DNA of 6,071 nucleotides, from contig JAUVCY010000128.1 in the NCBI GenBank assembly GCA_030595585.1, positions 1 through 6,071 of the forward strand, read 5' to 3'. The translations under genes were made by a program, and so were the position numbers. Positions 1 through 5,587 of the stretch are shown in pieces; position 1 is the first letter of the stretch, and the number at the start of each line of letters is the position of its first letter. A model generated the notes under the pieces. That model searched no databases, was not told where the DNA came from, and worked only from the letters and a program-made list of their open reading frames with translations. This stretch comes from Thermoplasmatota archaeon. GTDB taxonomy: Archaea; Thermoplasmatota; Penumbrarchaeia; Penumbrarchaeales; Penumbrarchaeaceae.

Positions 1-1334
1 CCTGGACGAGCTACACCATGACCTATACCGTGACCATCTGGGATAAGCTCAGAAATGAGAACGTGCTTGAAAAAGAGCTTGAGGTAATCGATTCGGTTCC
101 TCCCCATATTCTTGATATCACAACCGAAAGTCCAGTTACAGAGAACGACCACTTTCTTTTCTTCTCAACAAGTGATAACGAGGAGGTCAATGACGGTTTC
201 TTTGAGTACTGGTATGATGACGGACCACCTGTTAATCTCTCTGGAATTCCGGATAATATTCGCATTGAAAATATACTTGCCTCAGCGTTGATACTGAACT
301 ATAGGGCTGGTGTAAAGGATATCGATGGAAATTGGATGATCATCGATAAGGCCATTCCAATCGTTGATGCTACACCTCCAAGGGTAGTACTTCTTCACGA
401 AATACCCTACACCTCCCACGTATTCAAGGTCTGGGTAAGTGCCACAGACAACAGGGAGGTCCGAGAAACCTCTTTGAAATATTCCCTGAACGGGGATAGC
501 GCTCAAATTTTGGCCATATTCTCCGGCCAATATTTCGAGATCGAACTATCCCCCGAGGTATATAAAATAACATTATATGGGGTTGCCAAGGATAGTAATA
601 AGAACGAGAACATGACAAAAGTGGAACTTCAGGTCCAGGATGGATCCCCACCCATTATCGATTTCAAGGAGGCCATTATTGGGCCCGATGGCACTATCAG
701 CATCTACTTCACGTGTGAAGATAACAGGGAGATGGGACCAGTCTGGGTGATACTGACCGGGGAGAACGGTGATTTCTTCAATATTACCACTTATGAGGCG
801 GATGGAATTGATCACATCATTCAATTCCAGCAGAAGGGGTTGGGAAAGCAGTTCAACTATTCCATCCACGCCATGGATGCAGGGGGAAATGTGATCTCAA
901 CCCAGGAGAGAACGATGATCCTTCCTCAGGATGAAGACGGATCAAGATCCAATTTCTGGGTAGTTCTTCTTATCACCATGATATTGTTGATCGTTGCCAT
1001 TGCAATTGGTGTCGCAATAATAATGAGATCGAGATCCGAATCGAGAGAGAACCAGGTGGAGGTCGAGAAGATCAAGGAGGTCTTCGACCACTTCGAGGTG
1101 GGAACCAGGAGAAAGGATATGGACTGCTACAAGGTCCTTGGTGTTACGCAAAGCGCAACTGTTCAGGAGATCACGAGGAGCTACCGCGAACTTGCGCTTG
1201 TTCATCACCCCGACATGATCGGAAACGGGGCATCTGTCGACGATGCTGAGATGAAGAGGATCAACTGCGCAAAGGCCATTCTACTCGATCCGGAAAAGAG
1301 AGCCATATTGGATCGATATCTGGGACCCAGGTGA
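1..1334 (+). CDS. Surface protein with Ig-like repeats, one TM helix and a C-terminal J domain (5' partial)
   Basis: The reading frame is open to the left edge: codons from base 3 read W-T-S-Y-T before the first Met at 18, so the real start lies outside. Residues are numbered from that Met. An ectodomain of about 91-residue beta-rich repeats has D-x-x-PP linkers at 25, 117 and 208 and a DN-x-E motif at 53, 144 and 235. One hydrophobic helix follows at about 313-336, then basic RSRSESR, a charged segment (341-367) and a J domain (about 368-435) with LGV, the HPD motif at 397-399 and DPEKRAILDRYL. J domains stimulate Hsp70 (DnaK) ATPase through HPD. The positive-inside rule puts the J domain in the cytoplasm. 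Four N-glycosylation sequons (N73, N198, N255, N280) all lie in the ectodomain, which agrees with that topology. The ectodomain ligand is unknown. A membrane co-chaperone or sensor role is inferred. The domain calls are firm; the function is not. Confidence 0.88.
   Translation, partial: WTSYTMTYTVTIWDKLRNENVLEKELEVIDSVPPHILDITTESPVTENDHFLFFSTSDNEEVNDGFFEYWYDDGPPVNLSGIPDNIRIENILASALILNYRAGVKDIDGNWMIIDKAIPIVDATPPRVVLLHEIPYTSHVFKVWVSATDNREVRETSLKYSLNGDSAQILAIFSGQYFEIELSPEVYKITLYGVAKDSNKNENMTKVELQVQDGSPPIIDFKEAIIGPDGTISIYFTCEDNREMGPVWVILTGENGDFFNITTYEADGIDHIIQFQQKGLGKQFNYSIHAMDAGGNVISTQERTMILPQDEDGSRSNFWVVLLITMILLIVAIAIGVAIIMRSRSESRENQVEVEKIKEVFDHFEVGTRRKDMDCYKVLGVTQSATVQEITRSYRELALVHHPDMIGNGASVDDAEMKRINCAKAILLDPEKRAILDRYLGPR
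90..926 (+). repeat. Three ~91-residue Ig-like repeats within the surface J protein
   Basis: Repeat units start at the Pro-Pro linkers DSVPP (residue 25), DATPP (117) and DGSPP (208), giving approximate bounds 90-365, 366-638 and 639-926. Each holds a DN-x-E motif about 28 residues after its linker, at positions 53, 144 and 235, exactly 91 apart. An A/V-x-D-xx-GN-like end motif has its Asn at 105, 196 and 291. The same D-xxx-N end motif occurs near residue 9, so at least one more copy lies left of the window. The copies have diverged at DNA level; the repeat is visible only in protein. The third copy is slightly longer (about 95) before the membrane helix. Confidence 0.75.
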
Positions 1335-1336
1335 AG

Positions 1337-1341
1337 TTTTT
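1337..1341 (+). terminator. Candidate oligo-T terminator after the J-protein gene
   Basis: A run of five T lies 3 bases after the stop codon, followed by a C5G3 stretch. Archaeal RNA polymerase can terminate at oligo-T on the non-template strand without a hairpin. Five T is short, so this is weak evidence. Confidence 0.25.
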
Positions 1342-1437
1342 CCCCCGGGAGATAGTGACAAACCGATGATCATGGTATCCGTAAGGTTCCGGGTTCCGGA
1401 TCATTATCGTTCCTATCCCAATACTGAAAAAGCCTAC

Positions 1438-1450
1438 CACAATTATTATC
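1438..1450 (+). promoter_or_regulatory. Candidate TATA box for the lipoprotein gene
   Basis: AATTATTAT (1441-1449), preceded by ACC-AC, is the best TATA-like element in the 155-base gap before the lipoprotein ATG. Archaeal initiation about 25 bases downstream would start RNA near 1470, just ahead of the SD at 1476-1481, giving a leader of about 20 bases. It would also leave the alternative TTG start at 1451 outside the transcript. The rest of the gap shows only a tandem GGTTCCG heptamer (1385-1398) and an ATGATCAT palindrome (1366-1373), with no RNA gene. Confidence 0.4.
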
Positions 1451-1475
1451 TTGTTTAAGGTAATATGGGTGCATC

Positions 1476-1481
1476 AAGGAG
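1476..1481 (+). promoter_or_regulatory. Shine-Dalgarno site that fixes the lipoprotein start
   Basis: AAGGAG lies 8 bases before the ATG at 1490. It picks that ATG over the in-frame TTG at 1451, which has no comparable site and would add 13 residues ahead of a good signal peptide. Confidence 0.7.
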
Positions 1482-1489
1482 AGATAGTT

Positions 1490-2155
1490 ATGAGTTTTCC
1501 CAGGTGGAAAGTATTGGGTATTGTTCTTCCCCTGATCCTGGCAGGTGTTGTTCTTTCCGGATGCCTTGAAGATGAAGGGGACCGGAACCTGGAATTCGAG
1601 GGGAAGGTGTACAGTGATCTGGACCTGGTTGTGATCACCGTGAAAGGTGGAAGCATCAATTGGACGGGGAAGGAGGTCCAGGTGGATAACACCAGGTTGG
1701 TGGCATCACAGGTATCCTCCGATGAAGGGGATGAGGTCGAGTTTGTCGATACCACGGATTCCTGGGATGCCGAGGAGGGCACCTCCTATTGGGTAAGGAT
1801 CGTTTATTCCCTCACCGGTGAGATCCTGTGGGAGGGGAATATAACTGCAGAGGACAAAGGTGATGATGAGGGAGAGGTCCATACGATCAACATTGGCATC
1901 TCCATCGATCCAACGGAGGAGGCCGTGGTTCTCAACGTCCTGACAGGTGAGATGAACTGGACCACCTACTCCATGCGTGTGGACGGCAAGTCGTTCAACA
2001 CGTCTTCAGGAGACATAATAGCCGGTGGATCAGCTACCTTTTATGATCCCGATGGGACCTGGGATGCTGTTGCCGGAGAGGTTTACAATATAAAGATCAT
2101 ACTTATCGAAGAAAATAAGGTCATGTATGATAAGGATGTGATCGCGCAACCTTGA
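1490..2155 (+). CDS. Predicted lipoprotein with two tandem 99-residue beta domains
   Basis: This 221-residue protein has a lipoprotein signal: basic MSFPRWK, a hydrophobic core (8-22) and lipobox L-S-G-C with the lipidated Cys at 25, followed by an acidic EDEGD linker. The mature part holds two homologous units, about 44-119 and 143-218. The matching W58/W157, VD 65-66/164-165, W92-D-A/W191-D-A, G97/G196 and Y100/Y199 are all 99 residues apart. Four N-glycosylation sequons are present (N57, N117, N156, N170), and the NWT sequon recurs at the same place in both units. The protein is strongly acidic. The G-G-S-I-N-W pattern recalls the C-terminal beta domain of some archaeal type IV pilin-like proteins, but there is no pilin N-terminus; that resemblance is from memory. 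It probably sits on the outer face of the membrane as a binding or structural protein. No family is assigned, and there is no evident functional tie to either neighbour. Confidence 0.85.
   Translation: MSFPRWKVLGIVLPLILAGVVLSGCLEDEGDRNLEFEGKVYSDLDLVVITVKGGSINWTGKEVQVDNTRLVASQVSSDEGDEVEFVDTTDSWDAEEGTSYWVRIVYSLTGEILWEGNITAEDKGDDEGEVHTINIGISIDPTEEAVVLNVLTGEMNWTTYSMRVDGKSFNTSSGDIIAGGSATFYDPDGTWDAVAGEVYNIKIILIEENKVMYDKDVIAQP
1619..2143 (+). repeat. Internal duplication in the lipoprotein (2 x ~99 residues)
   Basis: Units are roughly 1619-1846 and 1916-2143, joined by an acidic linker (EDKGDDEGE). Conserved positions keep a constant offset of 99 residues (297 bases) without gaps. DNA identity is low apart from short stretches such as CCTGGGATGC in both copies, so the duplication is old. 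Confidence 0.75.
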
Positions 2156-2183
2156 TCGCAGATCTGTCATCTACAAAGCTCTG

Positions 2184-2219
2184 TTAAATATTCGCTCGGG
2201 TAGTGAAAAGGATTAATAA
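2184..2219 (+). promoter_or_regulatory. Promoter region of the DEAD-box helicase: two TATA candidates
   Basis: TTAAATATT (2184-2192) would start RNA near 2214, leaving a leader of about 35 bases. TTAATAA (2213-2219), preceded by the purine-rich GAAAAGGA, would start it near 2242, about 7 bases before the ATG. No convincing SD precedes the ATG at 2249 (only AGAG), which favours the nearly leaderless option; both could be used. The 93-base gap to the lipoprotein gene has no T-run terminator. Confidence 0.4.
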
Positions 2220-2248
2220 GAGTTCATGGTGTCGCCAATTAGAGCATC

Positions 2249-4039
2249 ATGAAAGACTTCAGGTCTCTGGGGCTGTCAGAGAAGACGCTGGCAACCCTGG
2301 AAAAGAAAGGATTCGAAACACCAACGGAGATCCAGGTTCTGGCCATACCACTTCTGATGGAGAACAAGGTCGACATCATAGCCCAGGCTCAGACAGGGAC
2401 CGGAAAGACCGCTGTCTTCGCACTTCCCCTCATGGAGAAGCTGGACCCAAAGAGCAGGGATGTCCAGGCGATCATCCTGGCCCCGACAAGAGAGCTCGTG
2501 ATCCAGGTATGCGAGGAGATCGATTCACTCAGGGGCGACACCCGGATCACCACCGCCGCCATATACGGCGGCCAGTACATCGATATCCAGTTCAGGAAGT
2601 TGAAGTCCGGGGTAAACATCGTTGTGGGGACCCCGGGAAGGCTTCTGGATCACCTCAGAAGGAGGACGCTGGTCCTTGACAGGATAAAGTACTTCATCCT
2701 TGACGAGGCGGACGAGATGCTCAATATGGGCTTCATCGAGGATATCGAGACGATATTGAAACAGACGCCCAAAGAGAAAAGGGTTCTACTATTCTCGGCA
2801 ACGATGCCGGAGAGGATCAAGAAACTGGCGGAGAACTACATGGGGGAGTACACCCACGTCAGATCGGAACCACAGCTCACCACAGACCTCACCGAGCAGA
2901 TATACTTCGAGGTAAGCAGGAAGAGCAAGCTGGAGGCCCTGACAAGGGTCCTTGATATCGAGAGGGATTTCTACGGCATCGTATTCTGCAAGACAAAAGC
3001 CGATGTCTCCGAGCTTACAACGCAATTGATGGAGAAGGGATTGAAGGTTGACAACCTCCATGGAGACATATCGCAGCCGCTGAGGGAGAAGATCCTGGGC
3101 AAGTTCAGGGACAGGAGGATCAGCATCCTGGTCGCCACCGATGTGGCGGCAAGGGGCATAGACGTGGGCGACCTGACTCACGTCATCAATTACTCAATAC
3201 CGCAGAACCCGGAGGCCTACATCCATCGGATCGGAAGGACGGGAAGGGCCGGGAAGAGGGGCACCGCGATAACTTTCGTGACTCCGGCCGAACTGAGGAA
3301 GATGAAGTTCATACAGAAGTTCACCCAGGCGGATATCACCAGACAGAAGGCCCCGGAGAAACATGAGATCGTGGACCTCAAGAAGAAGAGGGTGGAGAGC
3401 GATATCGATAGGATGATCTCCAAGAAGGAGACCGAGGGTTACCGGAAATGGGCAAAGGAGCTTCTTGAAGAGAGCTCCAGCGAGGACCTGATCACGGCAC
3501 TGTTGAAATACTCCTTTGGAAAGGACCTGGAGGACAATGGTGGAAATGACGGCAGGGGGAGAGCCGAAAGGGGTGTCACCGATTGGAAGAGGGATGACAG
3601 GCCCCCACGGACCGGCCGAAGGGAGGAGAGGGGAGCCACCGATCGGTGGAGGGATGACGGGCCCACCTCGGACCGTAGTGAGAGGCCCGATCGAAGCGGA
3701 AGAGACCCCCCCGCCCAACATGGAACGATCAAGACCACAAGGTTGTTCATCGCAATGGGAAAGAAGGACAAGATGAACAAGGGCAGGGTGGTCGAGCTGA
3801 TCACCCGAAAGGCTGGAACCAAGTCGGAGCTGATAACGGATGTTACGGTCATGGATGATTTCTCGTTCATCACCGTCCCCGCAAGGGAGGCGAAATCCAT
3901 CCTGAAGTTCTTCAGGCGGACGATGAAGGGACAGCACCCACTGGTCATGAAGGCGAAGGACGATCAGGACAAGCCTCAACAAGAGAGAAAGGGCGGCAGC
4001 AGGCGTTTCACCAAGGAGAAGGGCAGATACGTCAGGTAG
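2249..4039 (+). CDS. deaD: DEAD-box ATP-dependent RNA helicase, DeaD/CsdA type
   Basis: This 596-residue ATP-dependent RNA helicase would unwind or remodel RNA in the cytoplasm; bacterial DeaD/CsdA acts in ribosome assembly, mRNA decay and cold adaptation. All core motifs are present: Q motif (F4, GFETPTEIQ 21-29), I AQTGTGKT (47-54), Ia PTREL (79-83), GG (107-108), TPGR (128-131), II DEAD (152-155), III SAT (183-185), HGD (271-273), V ATDVAARGID (296-305) and VI HRIGRTGR (326-333). F4, 17 residues before the Q motif, supports this start. Residues 395-425 resemble the post-core segment of DeaD/CshA proteins. An Arg/Asp/Gly-rich linker (430-490) leads to a DbpA-type RNA-binding domain (about 496-565: RLFIAMGKKD, then DFSFITVPAREA). 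Codons lean to AAG, ATC and GAG more than in the surface-protein gene, as for a well-expressed gene. The bacterial-style tail in an archaeal setting suggests transfer. The helicase call is certain; the symbol is by family resemblance. Confidence 0.97.
   Translation: MKDFRSLGLSEKTLATLEKKGFETPTEIQVLAIPLLMENKVDIIAQAQTGTGKTAVFALPLMEKLDPKSRDVQAIILAPTRELVIQVCEEIDSLRGDTRITTAAIYGGQYIDIQFRKLKSGVNIVVGTPGRLLDHLRRRTLVLDRIKYFILDEADEMLNMGFIEDIETILKQTPKEKRVLLFSATMPERIKKLAENYMGEYTHVRSEPQLTTDLTEQIYFEVSRKSKLEALTRVLDIERDFYGIVFCKTKADVSELTTQLMEKGLKVDNLHGDISQPLREKILGKFRDRRISILVATDVAARGIDVGDLTHVINYSIPQNPEAYIHRIGRTGRAGKRGTAITFVTPAELRKMKFIQKFTQADITRQKAPEKHEIVDLKKKRVESDIDRMISKKETEGYRKWAKELLEESSSEDLITALLKYSFGKDLEDNGGNDGRGRAERGVTDWKRDDRPPRTGRREERGATDRWRDDGPTSDRSERPDRSGRDPPAQHGTIKTTRLFIAMGKKDKMNKGRVVELITRKAGTKSELITDVTVMDDFSFITVPAREAKSILKFFRRTMKGQHPLVMKAKDDQDKPQQERKGGSRRFTKEKGRYVR
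3566..3658 (+). repeat. Degenerate 60-base tandem repeat in the helicase linker
   Basis: ERGVTDWKRDD (residues 440-450) recurs as ERGATDRWRDD (460-470), an exact 20-residue, 60-base offset with clear DNA similarity. The segment is Arg/Asp/Gly-rich and probably disordered, between the helicase core and the RNA-binding domain. It likely arose by local duplication and may vary in copy number between strains. Confidence 0.65.
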
Positions 4040-4070
4040 TTGGACCTACGCATTGCACCATTTCCAACCG

Positions 4071-4790
4071 TCAAAGTAGCCGCAGGATCTGAACTCTCCT
4101 TTTTTTCACCTTGTTGGCGATCAACCTGACGGCAATATAGGCTATCCCTCCTGTGACAGCAGAGACGAACCAGAATCCAATTGATCCAACCACAAGGTCG
4201 CCCCACAGGTGATTATCTGCCAGAGACCACCCAAGGGTGTAGGAGCACCAGATAATGATATTATTGCATTGGAATATCAGCTGATATCCCTTGATCATAT
4301 TCCACACAAGTGAGATCAGTAGAACGGAACAGCAGAGCCCCGTTGTGAAAAGGGTCTCGTAATGCACCGGGGAATCGCTGACCTCTCGCATCTGCAACGT
4401 GATGTATCCTACATAGAGGAATATCAGCGAAAGGAGGATGGGCCTTATTCGAAATATTCTGCCAATCATGCCAAGGGAACGTCTCCTGGTCCCGGTGCGT
4501 TTATCCATCCACTCACCAGAGAACACCATGAGGAGGTCGAGCGGGATGACCAGGATCAACAGGAAGAAGAGGATCCCGATAGCATCCATTATATCCAGAT
4601 CCCAGTAGGTGATCTCCCCGTCCTCCGTCCATTGATCGATAATTGGTCCCCCATCTCCGTCAGCCACAAGCGCTGAAACGTGGGCCTGGGAGGAAGAGGA
4701 TTCCGAAAAGCAGATGAAAGTGAGGGAGAGGAGGACAAATGAGATGAACAGGGCCCTGACGCTCACATGGCCAATTCGTGATGGTTTCAT
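4071..4790 (-). CDS. Membrane protein with signal peptide and five predicted TM helices, unknown function
   Basis: The ATG at 4790 is preferred over an in-frame ATG at 4844 because GGAGG precedes it by 6 bases and a TATA box lies within the longer reading frame. The 239-residue product has a basic N-terminus and hydrophobic stretch (11-27, signal peptide or anchor), an acidic exported segment (about 30-66, with DGDGG and EDGE), and hydrophobic helices at about 67-90, 115-131, 144-163, 170-190 and 197-222. The Arg/Lys-rich loop 96-116 (KRTGTRRR) and the tail NKVKKRRVQ would be cytoplasmic, consistent with five passes. Cysteines occur at 153, 154, 175 and 182, with no metal or redox motif. I do not recognise the family. 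Its stop faces the helicase stop across 31 bases. It has its own promoter, so it need not be co-regulated with the HAD gene upstream of it. Confidence 0.8.
   Translation of the reverse strand: MKPSRIGHVSVRALFISFVLLSLTFICFSESSSSQAHVSALVADGDGGPIIDQWTEDGEITYWDLDIMDAIGILFFLLILVIPLDLLMVFSGEWMDKRTGTRRRSLGMIGRIFRIRPILLSLIFLYVGYITLQMREVSDSPVHYETLFTTGLCCSVLLISLVWNMIKGYQLIFQCNNIIIWCSYTLGWSLADNHLWGDLVVGSIGFWFVSAVTGGIAYIAVRLIANKVKKRRVQILRLL
4100..4106 (+). terminator. Candidate T7 terminator for the helicase, inside the convergent gene
   Basis: A run of seven T on the + strand lies 61 bases past the helicase stop, within the last codons of the opposing membrane-protein gene, where its complement encodes Val-Lys-Lys-Arg. 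It is the first long T run after the helicase. If used, the two 3' ends overlap by at least 30 bases as antisense RNA. Confidence 0.4.
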
Positions 4791-4796
4791 CGTTCT

Positions 4797-4801
4797 CCTC
4801 C
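4797..4801 (-). promoter_or_regulatory. Shine-Dalgarno site of the five-TM membrane protein
   Basis: GGAGG on the minus strand, 6 bases before the ATG at 4790-4788. It fixes this start rather than the ATG 54 bases further upstream. Confidence 0.75.
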
Positions 4802-4805
4802 AGGG

Positions 4806-4811
4806 AAAAAA
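4806..4811 (-). terminator. T6 run between the TATA box and start of the membrane-protein gene
   Basis: Six T on the minus strand, about 82 bases past the HAD stop and just upstream of the predicted RNA start (about 4802) of the next gene. It could stop read-through from the HAD operon immediately before the new transcript begins. Confidence 0.35.
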
Positions 4812-4820
4812 CACCGATGA

Positions 4821-4832
4821 GATATTTAAAAC
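4821..4832 (-). promoter_or_regulatory. TATA box of the five-TM membrane protein gene
   Basis: GTTTTAAATATC on the minus strand is a good archaeal TATA element, preceded by GAATT as a possible BRE. Initiation about 25 bases on falls near 4802, directly ahead of the SD at 4801-4797, giving a leader of about 12 bases. The spacing from TATA to SD to ATG is coherent. Confidence 0.6.
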
Positions 4833-4833
4833 A

Positions 4834-4860
4834 ATTCCATCCATCAGCAGTGGATGGGAT
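4834..4860 (-). other. 10-bp inverted repeat abutting the TATA box (terminator hairpin or operator)
   Basis: CCATCCA (4837-4843) pairs perfectly with TGGATGG (4851-4857) around a 7-base loop. Three more pairs (4834-4836 with 4858-4860, one of them G-U) extend the stem to 10 bp. On the minus strand it starts 33 bases after the HAD stop and is followed by TGTTTT, like an intrinsic terminator. It also directly borders the BRE/TATA of the next gene, where a repressor site would sit. The sequence cannot decide between the two. Confidence 0.45.
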
Positions 4861-4892
4861 CGACCTTCTCCCCGTTCTCAAGGTGGAAGGTT

Positions 4893-5576
4893 TCACAGGA
4901 TCAGTTCCAGGACCTCCGGAATGCTCTGTATCTCTTTCCCCTCCCAGCTGTCCCTGTCTATCCTGTAAGGGTCCTTCTCCCTGGGGTCCCTGATGAGAAC
5001 AGGGTCCATGTAGACGTACAGCGCACCTGTTAGCTCGTGGCTGCTCCCGTCACCAACGTAAAGACACTCCTCCGGCTGAACCTCCAGCCTCTCACAGGCG
5101 GTCAGGTATATCCTAGCATCGGGTTTCTTTACCCCTTCAACACAGGAGAAGACGGACACGTCGATGAGGGAGGAAAGTGGGTTCTTCTCCCAGAGGAGGG
5201 GCACCTCCGATGAGCAGTCGCTTATCAATCCTATCTTAAGGCCCCTTTTCCGTATCTCCCTCAGAGCCTCCAGGGCTCCAGGTTTAGGGACCATCATCCC
5301 GTCGGTGAAATCGCGTCTTATCCTCGAAGCCTCCTCCAGCTGTTCCTCACCCACCTCCACCCCAAGATGATCGGTAATGTTCAGGATGTTCGATCCGGTG
5401 TCTTGCAGGGCGCCCACCATCCGATCGTAGAAGGTGCCCTTCCAGTGCCCTATGAAATCCTTTGGTACAACTCCAAGCACATCCGCCATCCGGGTGAGTA
5501 TCAAGTTATATTCATCCCTGCTCGTGTTGTCCACAAGCGTTCCAAAGAGGTCAAAGATCACGCAGGAGTATTTCAT
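4893..5576 (-). CDS. HAD-superfamily hydrolase (dehalogenase/phosphatase-like, class undetermined)
   Basis: This 227-residue cytoplasmic protein has the usual HAD length. Motif I is F-D-L-F-G-T-L with nucleophile D9 and T13; motif II is L-I-S-D with S119; motif III is V-K-K-P-D with K151; motif IV is V-G-D-G-S-S-H-E with D176 and E181 for Mg2+. A helical cap lies between about 15 and 95. The second Asp of the usual DxD is Phe11. That Asp is the acid/base of HAD phosphatases, and a Tyr replaces it in 2-haloacid dehalogenases, so the substrate class is open; many FDLFGT proteins carry only a generic HAD label. The start ATG overlaps the stop of the upstream membrane gene (ATGA) and follows GGTGA at 6 bases, implying coupled translation. 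Its physiological substrate is unknown. Confidence 0.9.
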   Translation of the reverse strand: MKYSCVIFDLFGTLVDNTSRDEYNLILTRMADVLGVVPKDFIGHWKGTFYDRMVGALQDTGSNILNITDHLGVEVGEEQLEEASRIRRDFTDGMMVPKPGALEALREIRKRGLKIGLISDCSSEVPLLWEKNPLSSLIDVSVFSCVEGVKKPDARIYLTACERLEVQPEECLYVGDGSSHELTGALYVYMDPVLIRDPREKDPYRIDRDSWEGKEIQSIPEVLELIL

Positions 5577-5587
5577 TTCAGCTCACC
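5573..5587 (-). promoter_or_regulatory. ATGA overlap and GGTGA SD coupling the membrane gene to the HAD gene
   Basis: On the minus strand GGTGA (5587-5583) precedes the HAD ATG (5576-5574) by 6 bases, and the upstream gene's TGA (5575-5573) overlaps it. The SD lies inside the end of the upstream coding region, as in terminal reinitiation between operon genes. Confidence 0.7.

Noticed and set aside
1366..1404. ATGATC...GATCAT inverted repeat and GGTTCCG tandem heptamer between the first two genes
   Set aside because: The stem is only 6 bp with a long loop, and the heptamer has just two copies. It is not a tRNA T-arm in a usable context, and no T run follows.
1451..1489. TTG start extending the lipoprotein by 13 residues
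   Set aside because: The ATG at 1490 has an SD at ideal spacing and begins a proper lipoprotein signal; the predicted transcript would start after 1451.
2203..2679. 158-codon + strand frame overlapping the helicase start
   Set aside because: It is an out-of-frame shadow of the helicase, composed of Gly/Arg/Asp/Pro/His with no recognisable fold.
3194..3982. 262-codon open frame on the minus strand within the helicase gene
   Set aside because: It lies wholly antisense to a helicase with intact motifs, is rich in Leu/Gly/Pro/Ser as expected from reading GC-biased codons backwards, and has no domain or start signal.
4791..4844. Upstream ATG extending the five-TM protein by 18 residues
   Set aside because: The extension covers the TATA box and SD site of the gene, and the shorter start gives a normal signal peptide.
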